A stretch of 56,664 bases of DNA from Hyphomicrobiales bacterium (GCA_900474095.1 UCOA01000032.1:1-56664); one strand, 5' to 3'. Numbered from the stretch's first letter, positions 7,133 through 16,023 are shown. Numbers and translations: made by a program. The notes: generated by a model from the sequence alone, not told the origin.

Positions 7133-9232
7133 ATGCTCGACAAGCAACAAGGCGCGCGCCTTGCCAATCTCTGGGATGACAACAAGGCAGCTGCGATGAG
7201 CGAACCGGAGCGGCTGCTTTACCGCTCCAACCTGCTCGGTTCCGACAAGCGCATCACCAATTACGGCGGCGGCAACACCTCCGCCAAGGTCATGGAAAAG
7301 GATCCGCTCGGCGGCGGCGAGGTCGAGGTTCTCTGGGTCAAGGGCTCCGGCGGCGATGTCGGCACCATCAAGATGGAGGGTTTCTCGACACTCTACATGG
7401 AGAAACTGGAGGCCCTGAAGGGCCTTTACCGCGGCATCGATTTCGAAGACGAGATGGTCGGTTATCTGCCGCACTGCACCTTCAATCTCAATCCCCGTGC
7501 AGCCTCGATCGACACGCCGCTGCACGCCTATGTGCCGAAAAAGCATGTCGACCACATGCATCCGGACGCAATTATCGCCATCGCTGCGTCGAAGAACAGC
7601 CGCGAGCTGACTCAACAGATTTTCGGCGAGGACATCGGCTGGCTGCCCTGGAAACGTCCCGGCTTTGAGCTTGGCCTCTGGCTGTCGAAATTCTGCGCGG
7701 AAAATCCGGATGCGCGCGGGCTGATCCTTGAAAGTCACGGGCTTTTCACCTGGGGCGACACGGCCAAGGAAGCGTACGAGACGACCATCGAAATCATCAA
7801 CAAGGCAATTGCCTGGTTCGAGACGGAAAACCGCGCTCCGGCTTTCGGCGGTGCGGTAAAGCCGGTGCTGCCTGCCGCTGAGCGCCGCGCAGTCGCGCAG
7901 AAACTGATGCCGGTCATTCGCGGCATGATCAGCGCCGACGAACGCAAGCTCGGGCATTTCGACGACAGCGAGGCCGTGCTCGACTTCGTCACCTCCAAGA
8001 ACCTCGCGCCGCTGGCAGCGCTCGGCACATCCTGCCCCGACCATTTCCTGCGCACCAAGATTTGCCCGCTTGTCGTCGATTTCGATCCGGCCAGTCCCGA
8101 TATCGACAAGACGCTCGCCGGCCTTGAAGCGGCAATCGCCGAATACCGCGCCGGTTACGCCGCCTATTACGAGCGTTGCAAGCGCGACAACAGCCCGGCG
8201 ATGCGTGACCCGAATGCGGTCGTCTATCTCATCCCCGGCGTCGGCATGATCACCTTTGCCAAGGACAAGGCGACGGCCCGCATTTCCGGCGAATTCTACG
8301 TCAACGCCATCAACGTCATGCGCGGCGCCTCCGGTGTCTCGACCTATGTCGGCCTGCCGGAACAGGAGGCTTTCGACATCGAATACTGGCTGCTCGAGGA
8401 AGCGAAACTCCAGCGCATGCCGAAGCCGAAGATGATGGCCGGCAAGATCGCGCTGGTCACCGGCGGCGCCGGCGGCATTGGCAAGGCTACTGCGAACCGA
8501 CTAATGCAGGAAGGCGCCTGCGTGGTGCTCGCCGATATTGACGAGACCGCGTTGGCTTCGGCTCTGGACGAACTCGGCGGCCGTTACGGCAAGGATTTCG
8601 TTCGGGCCGTCAATATGAATGTCACCGACGAAGCCGCAGTCGAAAAAAGCTTTGCCGATACGCTGCTCGAATTCGGCGGGCTCGACATCCTCGTCTCCAA
8701 TGCCGGCCTTGCCTCCTCGGCGGTCATCGAAGACACGACGCTGGCGTTGTGGAACAAGAATATCAACATCCTGACGACCGGCTATTTCCTCGTCTCGCGC
8801 GAAGCCTTCCGCATCTTCCGTCAACAGAAAGCCGGCGGCAACGTCGTCTTCGTCGCTTCCAAGAACGGTCTTGCCGCCTCCCCCGGCGCATCCGCCTATT
8901 GCACGGCAAAGGCTGCCGAGATCCACCTTGCCCGCTGCCTGGCGCTCGAAGGCGCGTCCGCCCAGATCCGCGTCAACGTCGTCAATCCGGATGCCGTGCT
9001 GCGCGGCTCCAAGATCTGGACCGGCGAGTGGAAGGAACAGCGCGCCGCCGTTTACAAGACGGATATGGAAGGACTGGAGGCGATGTACCGCGAACGCTCC
9101 ATGCTGAAGCTCAGCGTCTTCCCGGAAGATATCGCCGAGGCGATCTACTTTCTCGCCTCCGACATGTCGGCCAAGTCGACCGGCAACATCATCAATGTGG
9201 ACGCGGGCAACGCCCAGTCGTTCACACGCTAG
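7133..9232 (+). CDS. rhaD: Bifunctional rhamnulose-1-phosphate aldolase / lactaldehyde dehydrogenase
   Basis: A 699-residue two-domain enzyme. Residues 1 to about 425 form a class II aldolase/adducin domain: ITNYGGGNTSAKV near residue 42, the zinc-ligand region HVDHMHPDAII near 139, and GLILESHGLFTWGDT near 200. Residues about 430-699 form a short-chain dehydrogenase with the Rossmann motif TGGAGGIGKA (about 442-451), NAG and the catalytic YCTAKAA. Rhizobial RhaD splits L-rhamnulose-1-phosphate to DHAP and L-lactaldehyde and is thought to oxidise the aldehyde. The ribosome site GGGAGGA precedes the ATG. It forms an operon with rhaI. Confidence 0.93.
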   Translation: MLDKQQGARLANLWDDNKAAAMSEPERLLYRSNLLGSDKRITNYGGGNTSAKVMEKDPLGGGEVEVLWVKGSGGDVGTIKMEGFSTLYMEKLEALKGLYRGIDFEDEMVGYLPHCTFNLNPRAASIDTPLHAYVPKKHVDHMHPDAIIAIAASKNSRELTQQIFGEDIGWLPWKRPGFELGLWLSKFCAENPDARGLILESHGLFTWGDTAKEAYETTIEIINKAIAWFETENRAPAFGGAVKPVLPAAERRAVAQKLMPVIRGMISADERKLGHFDDSEAVLDFVTSKNLAPLAALGTSCPDHFLRTKICPLVVDFDPASPDIDKTLAGLEAAIAEYRAGYAAYYERCKRDNSPAMRDPNAVVYLIPGVGMITFAKDKATARISGEFYVNAINVMRGASGVSTYVGLPEQEAFDIEYWLLEEAKLQRMPKPKMMAGKIALVTGGAGGIGKATANRLMQEGACVVLADIDETALASALDELGGRYGKDFVRAVNMNVTDEAAVEKSFADTLLEFGGLDILVSNAGLASSAVIEDTTLALWNKNINILTTGYFLVSREAFRIFRQQKAGGNVVFVASKNGLAASPGASAYCTAKAAEIHLARCLALEGASAQIRVNVVNPDAVLRGSKIWTGEWKEQRAAVYKTDMEGLEAMYRERSMLKLSVFPEDIAEAIYFLASDMSAKSTGNIINVDAGNAQSFTR

Positions 9233-9245
9233 ACCGGAGGGCGAC

Positions 9246-10538
9246 ATGACATTGATGATCAAAAAAGACGTCATCGACGCGGACAATGCCGCGCGCATTG
9301 CCGATCTGAAAGCCGATTACGACTATCTCGGCGCGCAACTGTCGCGCCGGGGCATCGACATCGGCGCCATCAAAGCGAAAGTCGCAGCTTACGGCGTCGC
9401 CGTACCCTCCTGGGGCGTCGGCACCGGCGGCACGCGCTTTGCCCGTTTTCCCGGTACCGGCGAACCGCGCAACATCTTCGACAAGATCGAGGATTGCTCG
9501 GTCATCCAGCAACTGACGAGAGCGACGCCGGCCGTCTCCCTGCATATCCCGTGGGACAAGGTCGATGACCTCGAGGAACTGAGGGAGAAGGGCAACGCGC
9601 TCGGCCTCGGTTTCGACGCGATGAACTCCAACACTTTCTCCGACGCACCGGACCAGGTCCATTCCTACAAGTTCGGCTCGCTGTCCCACGCCGACGCCGC
9701 CACACGCAGGCAAGCCGTCGATCACAATCTTGAATGCATCGAGATCGGCAAGGCGCTCGGCTCCAAGGCGCTGACCGTCTGGGTCGGCGACGGCTCCAAC
9801 TTTCCCGGCCAGAGTAATTTCACCCGCAGTTTCGAACGTTATCTCGAAGCGATGAAGGCCGTCTACAAGGGCCTGCCGGATGATTGGCGCATCTTCACCG
9901 AGCACAAGATGTTCGAACCGGCCTTCTACTCGACCGTCGTGCAGGATTGGGGCACCAACTATCTGATCGCCCAGGAGCTCGGCCCCAAGGCCTATTGCCT
10001 TGTCGATCTCGGTCACCATGCACCGAACGTCAATATCGAGATGATCGTCGCCCGCCTCATCCAGTTCAAGAAGCTCGGCGGCTTCCATTTCAACGATTCG
10101 AAGTACGGCGACGACGATCTCGATACGGGGTCCATCGATCCCTATCGTCTGTTCCTCGTTTTCAACGAACTGGTGGATGCGGAAGCACGCTGCGCCGAAG
10201 GGTTCGCGCCAGCCCACATGCTCGACCAGAGCCACAATGTTACCGACCCGATCGAAAGCCTGATGAATTCGGCGATGGAAGTCAGCCGCGCCTATGCGCA
10301 GGCGCTGCTTGTCGATCGGCCGTCGCTCGAAGGCTATCAGGATAGTAATGACGCGTTGATGGCGACGGAGACGCTGAAAGCGGCCTTCCGCACCCATGTC
10401 GAGCCCATTCTGGCCATGGCCCGGCTCGAGGCCGGCGGCGCGATCGCACCGGTCGCGGCCTACCGGGCGAGCGGGTACCGCGCCAAAGTGTCGAGCGAGC
10501 GGCCAGCATCGCAGAGCGGCGGCGGCGGCATCGTCTGA
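9246..10538 (+). CDS. rhaI: L-rhamnose isomerase (rhizobial/Pseudomonas stutzeri type)
   Basis: A 430-residue TIM-barrel sugar isomerase that converts L-rhamnose to L-rhamnulose. Metal-ligand regions are visible: FTEHKMFEPAFYSTVVQDWG, CLVDLGHHAPNVNIEM, GGFHFNDSKYGDDDLDTGS and AHMLDQSHNV. These contain the Glu, Asp and His side chains that bind the divalent metals in this family. The ATG sits 13 nt after the rhaD stop with a CCGGAGGG ribosome site between them. It belongs to the Mn-dependent rhamnose isomerase type of P. stutzeri, not the E. coli RhaA type, as expected in rhizobia. Confidence 0.92.
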   Translation: MTLMIKKDVIDADNAARIADLKADYDYLGAQLSRRGIDIGAIKAKVAAYGVAVPSWGVGTGGTRFARFPGTGEPRNIFDKIEDCSVIQQLTRATPAVSLHIPWDKVDDLEELREKGNALGLGFDAMNSNTFSDAPDQVHSYKFGSLSHADAATRRQAVDHNLECIEIGKALGSKALTVWVGDGSNFPGQSNFTRSFERYLEAMKAVYKGLPDDWRIFTEHKMFEPAFYSTVVQDWGTNYLIAQELGPKAYCLVDLGHHAPNVNIEMIVARLIQFKKLGGFHFNDSKYGDDDLDTGSIDPYRLFLVFNELVDAEARCAEGFAPAHMLDQSHNVTDPIESLMNSAMEVSRAYAQALLVDRPSLEGYQDSNDALMATETLKAAFRTHVEPILAMARLEAGGAIAPVAAYRASGYRAKVSSERPASQSGGGGIV

Positions 10539-10552
10539 GTCTCGACTGATTC

Positions 10553-10586
10553 GCGAAACGGCGCGATGATTGCCGGGCCGTTTCGC
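10553..10586 (+). terminator. Terminator-like hairpin after rhaDI
   Basis: Perfect 10-bp inverted arms, GCGAAACGGC (10553-10562) and GCCGTTTCGC (10577-10586), enclose a 14-nt loop 14 nt after the rhaI stop. There is no U-tract, so it may act as an mRNA 3' stabiliser or a weak terminator. Confidence 0.55.
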
Positions 10587-10752
10587 TCAGGCAGTAGCGC
10601 GGATTCCGGCTCGTCCCGATCCGAAAGACTCCTCCATGCCTTCCTTTCAAGCTATTGAAAGCAAAAAAGCTTCGAAGATTCACTTTCCCTCTGACGCGGT
10701 TCTCTTTTCGCTCTATCCTGCTCCTTGCGGATACAACGGAAAGGAACCATCC

Positions 10753-11007
10753 ATGGGTATCGAAAGTATCGTCGTTTTTCTGATCGTCGGCGCCATTGCC
10801 GGCTGGCTTGCAGGTCTCATCGTGTCGGGTTTCGGCTTTGGCCTGCTCGGCAACATCGTTGTCGGCATGATCGGGGCCCTCATAGCCGGGGCGCTGTTTC
10901 CGCGGCTCGGCTTCGGTGTCGGTGGCGGCGTGCTCTGGGCGATCGTTCACGCAACTCTCGGCGCGGTCATCCTGCTTGCGCTGATCAGGATCGTCAAACG
11001 CGCCTGA
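10753..11007 (+). CDS. GlsB/YeaQ/YmgE-family stress-response membrane protein
   Basis: An 84-residue integral membrane protein, the full family length. It is almost all hydrophobic and glycine-rich: MGIESIVVFLIVGAIAGWLAG, then GLLGNIVVGMIGALIAGALF, then LWAIVHATLGAVILLALIRIV, i.e. three helices with the GAIAGWLAG motif of the transglycosylase-associated family. An AAGGA site precedes the ATG. Members are induced by envelope or osmotic stress; the molecular role is unknown. It stands alone between rhaI and the next small gene. Confidence 0.85.
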   Translation: MGIESIVVFLIVGAIAGWLAGLIVSGFGFGLLGNIVVGMIGALIAGALFPRLGFGVGGGVLWAIVHATLGAVILLALIRIVKRA

Positions 11008-11070
11008 CGCAGACCCATGGGAAGGCCCGCGCGACCACGCGGGCTATTCCTGCTTTTCTCAGGAGTCATC

Positions 11071-11259
11071 ATGTCTGACCTCTACGATCCTCGGATCGAA
11101 CAAGCACTTCAATCCTTCATTTCCGATCATCCGGGAATGGATACGCGCAACCAGGCCATCGCCGCCATCCTGATCAACTGGTTCACCAGCCACGGCTACC
11201 TGCCGCACGACCAGGAAGGCATACGTCCGGAAAATCTTGACGCATCGAACGACGACTGA
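11071..11259 (+). CDS. Small conserved-looking hypothetical protein
   Basis: A 62-residue soluble acidic protein, MSDLYDPRIEQALQSFISDH... The ATG is preceded by CAGGAG. The middle (NQAIAAILINWFTSHGYLP) looks like an amphipathic helix. It lies 63 nt after the stress-membrane gene, on the same strand, and may be co-transcribed. I do not recognise the family. Good start context and amino-acid composition support a real gene. Confidence 0.6.
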   Translation: MSDLYDPRIEQALQSFISDHPGMDTRNQAIAAILINWFTSHGYLPHDQEGIRPENLDASNDD

Positions 11260-11377
11260 AACTATCGCCGGACAGCTCACGTGACGGTTGAGCGCCCGGA
11301 GCATCTACCGTCACTCTTCCTCATATCCGGACAGGCCGCGCATGCGGCTTCGATCCGAGTGGAGCCGTTGTAGCGCC

Positions 11378-11839
11378 ATGAGCCTTTCCTCCGTAAAGTC
11401 GTTCTTCGCCGAAAAAGCCCCCGATATCGACGTCATCGAACTTCCGCGGAGCACCGCCACAGTCGCCCTTGCGGCCGAGGGGCATGGCGTCGAGCCGGCG
11501 CAGATCGCCAAGACACTGGCGCTCAGGGTCGCCGACGAGGTTATCCTGATCGTCACGCGCGGCGATGCCCGCCTCGACAACAAGAAATACAAGGCTCTCT
11601 TTTCGACGAAAGCCCGCATGCTTGATTTCCATGAGGTCGAGGAAGAGACGGGCCATCCCGTCGGCGGGGTTTGCCCCTTCGGTCTTGCAAGGCCGCACAG
11701 GGTCTATTGCGACATCTCGCTCAAGGTCTTCGATGAGGTCGTGCCCGCTGCCGGCGCGCCGCATGCGGCCGTCCGCATCAATCCCGACAGGATGGCGCAA
11801 CTTGCTTCTGCAGAGTGGATCGACGTTTCCGCCATTTAG
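11378..11839 (+). CDS. YbaK/EbsC-family aminoacyl-tRNA editing protein
   Basis: A 153-residue free-standing editing domain (YbaK/ProX superfamily), which hydrolyses mischarged aminoacyl-tRNA. Visible family features are the N-terminal MSLSSVKSFFAEKAPDIDVIEL, the substrate-binding block AQIAKTLALRVADEVILIVTRGDARLD with the catalytic-region Lys, and VGGVCPFGLARPHRVYCDISL with the GxCPFG loop. The length fits the family. An open frame continues 30 codons upstream, but the ATG aligns with family starts. Which tRNA it proofreads (Cys, Pro or other) cannot be read from the sequence. Confidence 0.85.
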   Translation: MSLSSVKSFFAEKAPDIDVIELPRSTATVALAAEGHGVEPAQIAKTLALRVADEVILIVTRGDARLDNKKYKALFSTKARMLDFHEVEEETGHPVGGVCPFGLARPHRVYCDISLKVFDEVVPAAGAPHAAVRINPDRMAQLASAEWIDVSAI

Positions 11840-11962
11840 GCACGCCTGCCTTTGAATGAACACAAAGGTTCCTTGAAGTTAGCGTCAGTATCCGCCAGCG
11901 CTTCGCCCGAAGCGGGTTTTGCGGCTCCCATTTTCTGACATGACGAAGGAGTTGACGACGCA

Positions 11963-12352
11963 ATGAACAGGCTTGTTTGCTTGACTTTGCTGGTCGCTGC
12001 GATTGGCGCGCCTACCGCGGCCATGGACCGGTCCCTGATCAGACAATTCGAGAAGCTCGATCCCCAGACCCGGCTGGAACAGCGATGCGATACCGAAGCG
12101 ATGTGGAAGATCAACGCCGACAATACATCGTTCAAGCCGGACAAGGTGATTGCCTACACCTTTGCAGATCCGATCGTCGAAGACGACAAGATCCAAGCGC
12201 CGGGCGCCGTCTTTCGCAGCAAGGGGGAATGGTACAAGCTGAAATACAGATGCAGCACCGGGCCTGACCATATCGAGGTGCTGTCATTCAAATATACGAT
12301 CGGCGACCTTGTTCCCCATGACGAATGGGAGGCCCACTATCTCTATCCGTGA
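11963..12352 (+). CDS. DUF930 family secreted protein
   Basis: A 129-residue protein with an N-terminal signal peptide (MNRLVCLTLLVAAIGAPTAA), so probably periplasmic. The mature part (LEKLDPQTRLEQRCDTEAM-like block, then FKPDKVIAYTFADP and GEWYKLKYRC) matches the rhizobial DUF930 pattern, with two conserved Cys that could form a disulfide. AAGGAG lies 10 nt before the ATG. Function unknown. It is flanked by unrelated single genes. Confidence 0.75.
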   Translation: MNRLVCLTLLVAAIGAPTAAMDRSLIRQFEKLDPQTRLEQRCDTEAMWKINADNTSFKPDKVIAYTFADPIVEDDKIQAPGAVFRSKGEWYKLKYRCSTGPDHIEVLSFKYTIGDLVPHDEWEAHYLYP

Positions 12353-12375
12353 GCCGAGTGGGCTCGCGCTTACCG

Positions 12376-12471
12376 TTACAGGACTATGAACAGAACCATG
12401 AAGGCGCCGAATGACAGCGCAACCATGATGTTCAAGAGCGTCTTCATGATATGGTCAGTCATGTCGAGCAT
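12376..12471 (-). CDS. Putative 31-residue membrane peptide
   Basis: A short minus-strand frame, MLDMTDHIMKTLLNIMVALS followed by FGAFMVLFIVL, directly preceded by a strong GGAGGAGG ribosome site. After a short charged N-terminus it is one continuous hydrophobic helix, as in many small stress or regulatory membrane peptides. It ends 24 nt from the stop of the convergent DUF930 gene. No family is recognised. The strong start signal and single transmembrane helix are the only support. Confidence 0.45.
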   Translation of the reverse strand: MLDMTDHIMKTLLNIMVALSFGAFMVLFIVL

Positions 12472-12862
12472 CCTTCCTCCTCCGAGGTTCAACGTGAGAC
12501 TGCATGACTCCCGGCCCGCGGGGGAGTTCGCCCGCATCGACAACCTTCGTGGCCGGTTGCGCCAAATCTCCTATCGTACAACGGATCAGCATCAGTTTTT
12601 GATCCCCCGAAAGGCGACTTCTGCCTTAATTTGCGCCTAAACTGTTAAAATAGCGTCACATTCAATCGAGCGTTTCGCGTTTGTTAACCATATGCTTCCG
12701 ATTGAGCAGCGGAAAGCTCTCCAAGAGACGTGGGGATCAGGCTTTCGGGGGGCTTGGGGGATGACTGAGTTCATCCAATCGTATCGCGCGGAATATCCTC
12801 AACGCGCAAACGCAACGCTCTGCTGGAGCGGCATATTCGGCAGCATCTGGTTCCCGACCTGG
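12472..12862. other. Stretch without a convincing gene
   Basis: 391 nt between the 31-residue peptide gene and the DUF2735 gene. Frames present here lack ribosome sites and oppose the DUF2735 gene. It is moderately AT-rich around 12640-12690 and probably holds the peptide promoter and transcript ends. No clear hairpin was seen. Confidence 0.5.
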
Positions 12863-13054
12863 TCAGGACTTCGGCGTCTGTTCCTCCCGGAGTGCTTCTT
12901 CATGGTACCAGCTGCTGTAATCAACCGTCAGAATTTGCTTTGGCCGAAAATCGGTAACCGTGCCAGCCTGTTCGAAACGGCGGCCGCCCAATTTGCGGCC
13001 TCCGGCGGGGAATTCGTAGAGTTTCGCAGTTTCGCCCGTTGAAATCATTGCCAT
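12863..13054 (-). CDS. DUF2735 family small protein
   Basis: A 63-residue protein. Its N-terminus (GETAKLYEFPAGGRKLGGRRF) matches the TAKIYQFP-x-GGR signature of the alphaproteobacterial DUF2735 family. The basic N-terminal half is followed by QILTVDYSSWYHEEAL. The gene diverges from glnII with about 500 nt between them, a neighbourhood I recall for this family in rhizobia. Function unknown; a link to nitrogen status is inference from position only. The start context has GGGAAAA upstream, a weak ribosome site. Confidence 0.65.
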   Translation of the reverse strand: MAMISTGETAKLYEFPAGGRKLGGRRFEQAGTVTDFRPKQILTVDYSSWYHEEALREEQTPKS

Positions 13055-13156
13055 CTGTCATTTTTCCCAGGTTTTCGAGCCTTTAGCGGATCGAATGAGG
13101 CGAACATAACAGATTTGCGTCGGTTTTGCGCGGATTGATTAAAAAAAAATCATTAC

Positions 13157-13183
13157 GCCTAAAAAATAGGCTATTTTTTAGGC
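13157..13183. promoter_or_regulatory. 27-bp perfect AT-rich palindrome, candidate operator
   Basis: Two perfect 13-bp arms, GCCTAAAAAATAG and CTATTTTTTAGGC, around a single central G. The one-base centre makes an RNA hairpin awkward and a dimeric protein site likely. It lies about 100 bp upstream of the DUF2735 start and about 390 bp upstream of glnII. Nearby TTGCG elements (about 13115-13130 and 13253-13272) are also repeated. The binding protein is unknown. Confidence 0.6.
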
Positions 13184-13457
13184 AGAAATATCCTGACCGG
13201 CTTTTCGCAACAAATTTTGGGCGTTTGCACTCAAAGTCAAAATGTCGCGGGTTTTGCGTAAAAATTGCGCAAAGGTTGAGATTTTAAAGAAAAGCGGAGG
13301 CCAGATCGCGGGAAACAGAGGCTGCCCTGCCCGAAAAAGCTCAATTTCACCAGTGATTTCGGAATTCCGCACCCTGCGCTCTCGCAAGAGTGCCTTGTCC
13401 CATAATTGTTTCTCTGGCGGAGAGAAAATGGGAGCCGAACGCCGCTACCCGCCAAAC

Positions 13458-13473
13458 TGGCACGGCCCGTGCA
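13458..13473 (+). promoter_or_regulatory. Sigma-54 promoter of glnII
   Basis: TGGCACGGCCCGTGCA matches the -24/-12 consensus TGGCAC-N5-TTGCA, with exactly 10 nt between the invariant GG (13459-13460) and GC (13471-13472). It ends 81 nt before the glnII ATG. glnII is a known RpoN/NtrC-dependent gene in rhizobia. I could not identify an unambiguous NtrC enhancer palindrome upstream. Confidence 0.85.
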
Positions 13474-13554
13474 TGTATCTCGCCAGCCGTTGGCGGCGAA
13501 GCACGGTTCAGTTTTTCCTGGTGCTGCGCATCATCAACCCATGAGAGGTTCGAA

Positions 13555-14595
13555 ATGACGAAATACAAGCTCGAGTACATCTGGCTCGATGGGTACACAC
13601 CGGTACCGAATCTTCGCGGTAAGACACAGATCAAGGAATTCGAAACCTTCCCGACGCTCGAACAGCTGCCGCTGTGGGGCTTCGACGGTTCGTCGACCAT
13701 GCAGGCCGAAGGCCGCAGCTCGGACTGCGTGCTGAAGCCGGTTGCGATCTATCCGGATCCGGCCCGCACCAACGGCGCGCTCGTGATGTGCGAAGTCATG
13801 ATGCCGGATGGCGTCACGCCGCACGCTTCCAACAGCCGCGCTACCATCCTCGACGATGAAGACGCCTGGTTCGGCTTCGAGCAGGAATACTTCTTCTACG
13901 AAAACGGCCGTCCGCTCGGCTTCCCGGAAAGCGGCTACCCGGCTCCGCAGGGCCCGTACTACACCGGCGTCGGCTACTCCAACGTCGGCAGCGTCGCGCG
14001 CGAGATCGTCGAAGAGCATCTCGACCTCTGCCTCGCAGCCGGCATCAACCACGAAGGCATCAACGCCGAAGTGGCAAAGGGCCAGTGGGAATTCCAGATC
14101 TTCGGCAAGGGCTCCAAGAAGGCCGCCGACCAGATCTGGATGGCGCGCTACCTCCTTCTGCGCCTCTGCGAAAAATACGGCATCGACATCGAGTTCCACT
14201 GCAAGCCGCTCGGCGACACCGACTGGAACGGTTCGGGCATGCACGCCAACTTCTCGACCAAGCACATGCGCGAAGTCGGCGGCAAGGAATATTTCGAAGC
14301 CCTCATGGCGCAGTTCGACAAGAACCTGCAGGCCCACATCGACGTCTACGGCCCGGACAACCACCTGCGCCTGACCGGCAAGCACGAGACCGCGCCGTGG
14401 AACAAGTTCAGCTACGGCGTTGCTGACCGCGGCGCTTCGATCCGCGTACCGCACTCCTTCGTCAACAACGGCTACAAGGGTTACCTGGAAGACCGCCGCC
14501 CGAACAGCCAGGGCTGCCCCTACCAGATCGCCTCCCAGATCCTCAAGACGATCTCGGAAGTTCCGCTCGAAGGCAGCGTTTCGGCTGCCGCCTAA
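13555..14595 (+). CDS. glnII: Glutamine synthetase type II (eukaryote-like GSII)
   Basis: A 346-residue cytoplasmic enzyme that makes glutamine from glutamate, ammonia and ATP; it forms the nitrogen-starvation-induced second isozyme of rhizobia. Visible motifs are LPLWGFDGSST, DAWFGFEQEYFF (metal-binding Glu), GINAEVAKGQWEFQI, HCKPLGDTDWNGSGMHANFST, LTGKHET and the C-terminal GASIRVPHSF, in GSII order and length. GAGAGG precedes the ATG. It is transcribed from a sigma-54 promoter just upstream and ends in a clear hairpin, so it is monocistronic. Confidence 0.97.
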   Translation: MTKYKLEYIWLDGYTPVPNLRGKTQIKEFETFPTLEQLPLWGFDGSSTMQAEGRSSDCVLKPVAIYPDPARTNGALVMCEVMMPDGVTPHASNSRATILDDEDAWFGFEQEYFFYENGRPLGFPESGYPAPQGPYYTGVGYSNVGSVAREIVEEHLDLCLAAGINHEGINAEVAKGQWEFQIFGKGSKKAADQIWMARYLLLRLCEKYGIDIEFHCKPLGDTDWNGSGMHANFSTKHMREVGGKEYFEALMAQFDKNLQAHIDVYGPDNHLRLTGKHETAPWNKFSYGVADRGASIRVPHSFVNNGYKGYLEDRRPNSQGCPYQIASQILKTISEVPLEGSVSAAA

Positions 14596-14604
14596 GCGAT
14601 ATCT

Positions 14605-14634
14605 CATGGCGCCGATTCGCTCATCGGCGCCATG
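14605..14634 (+). terminator. glnII terminator hairpin
   Basis: Perfect 11-bp inverted arms, CATGGCGCCGA (14605-14615) and TCGGCGCCATG (14624-14634), with an 8-nt loop, 9 nt after the glnII stop, followed by a short T-rich run. Confidence 0.75.
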
Positions 14635-14805
14635 ATTCTCTTGATCGACGGACATCGCGTCGACAGCCCGATCCGGCCGTACTATTTGCCCTTCACGATC
14701 GGCAAAACACTTTACACCTCACACTGGTATTCCCGCCTCGCCGTGACTAAGTTTACGTCGAAAGCGCCGACGAATACAAAGCGCCGACGAACACGGGGTG
14801 TAGTC

Positions 14806-16023
14806 ATGCAATTTCCATCCAGCACCACTTCCAGCCCGCGTGCCGGCAGCGCAGACCTACCGGCGGGCGACAGCAACGGCATCGTGGAATGGTTGCTAAG
14901 CCAGACGCGCAACGAGCGTTTCGTTGACAATATCTTCGTGGCGATGTGCGACAAGCTGATCGAGGCCGGCGTGCCGGTCTCACGCGGCACGCTGCATTTC
15001 CGCACGCTTCATCCGCAATGGCTCGGCGCGCGAATTCTCTGGCTGAAAGGCATGAAAGAGGCGGAAATCCGGCCCTTCGGCTATGGCGTCGAGGACACCG
15101 CCCAATACCGCAATAGTCCGGTCAACGAGCTCCACGGCGGTGCTACTGTCGTCCGACAACGCCTCCAACCTCAATCCGCGGACGCGCCGCCCTACCCGCT
15201 CTACGACGAACTGCGCGCCGAGGGGCACACCGACTATGTCGCCTGGCCGCTGGAGCACACGCTGGGCAAGCGCCACATCATCACCTTTGCCAGCGACGGG
15301 CCGGGCGGGTTCAGCGACAGCGAGATCACACTCCTGGCCGACCTTTTACCAGCCTTTGCCCTTGTTAGCGAAATCCGGCTGAAAAACCGCCTGGCGCGCA
15401 CGCTTCTTGAAACCTATGTCGGCCCGCATGCAAGCGAGCAGATCCTCGCCGGCGCTACGACCCGCGGCAGCGGCGTAACCGTGGGTGCTGCCATCCTGAT
15501 CTGCGACCTGCGTGACTTTACCGGCATATCCGATATGTGGCCTCGCGATGACGTCATCGAACTTCTGAACGGTTATTTCGATGCGATGGCTGAACCGATC
15601 GAACGGCACGGCGGCGAAATCCTGAAATTCATGGGCGACGGGCTTCTGGCGATCTTCCCGCTCAGCAATGGCAATGCTTGCCACGACCTGCTGAGTGCTA
15701 TCCGCGAGGCCCAGGCCGCGATGGCGGCGCTGAACGAGGAGAACGTGAAAAAGGGCCATGAGTCTCTCGGTTACGGCATCGGCGTCCACGTTGGAGATGT
15801 GATGTACGGCAATATCGGTTCGCGCAGCCGCCTTGACTTCACCGTCATCGGCCCCGCCGTCAACATCGCCTCGCGCCTGGAAAGCCTGACCAAGGAACTC
15901 AAGCGTCCCGTGCTTCTGTCACGGGCCTTCGTCGAGACAGCAGGATGTCAGGCCCAGCTGGAAAATTTAGGCCTGCATCCGTTGAGGGGGCTGGGCGAAC
16001 CGATCGATGTATTTGCCCTTTAA
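14806..16023 (+). CDS. Class III adenylate/guanylate cyclase
   Basis: A 405-residue probably cytoplasmic cyclase. The N-terminal about 200 residues have no transmembrane helix and no clear named domain, and may be a sensor (GAF-like in composition). The C-terminal CHD domain, about residues 225-400, has the first metal Asp in ICDLRDFTGISD, the second in GEILKFMGDGLLAIF, the dimer-arm region YGIGVHVGDVMYGNIGS and the transition-state pair in NIASRLESLTK, so it looks active. Rhizobia carry many such cyclases. An open frame extends 58 codons upstream through the glnII terminator; the ATG chosen here is more plausible, although the ribosome site is weak. Confidence 0.87.
   Translation: MQFPSSTTSSPRAGSADLPAGDSNGIVEWLLSQTRNERFVDNIFVAMCDKLIEAGVPVSRGTLHFRTLHPQWLGARILWLKGMKEAEIRPFGYGVEDTAQYRNSPVNELHGGATVVRQRLQPQSADAPPYPLYDELRAEGHTDYVAWPLEHTLGKRHIITFASDGPGGFSDSEITLLADLLPAFALVSEIRLKNRLARTLLETYVGPHASEQILAGATTRGSGVTVGAAILICDLRDFTGISDMWPRDDVIELLNGYFDAMAEPIERHGGEILKFMGDGLLAIFPLSNGNACHDLLSAIREAQAAMAALNEENVKKGHESLGYGIGVHVGDVMYGNIGSRSRLDFTVIGPAVNIASRLESLTKELKRPVLLSRAFVETAGCQAQLENLGLHPLRGLGEPIDVFAL

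Noticed and set aside
12692-13042. Plus-strand 116-codon frame opposite the DUF2735 gene
   Set aside because: No ribosome site, unlikely composition, and it overlaps a recognisable DUF2735 protein on the other strand.
13242-13544. Frames in the glnII upstream region on both strands
   Set aside because: They cross the sigma-54 promoter and have no start signals; the region is regulatory.
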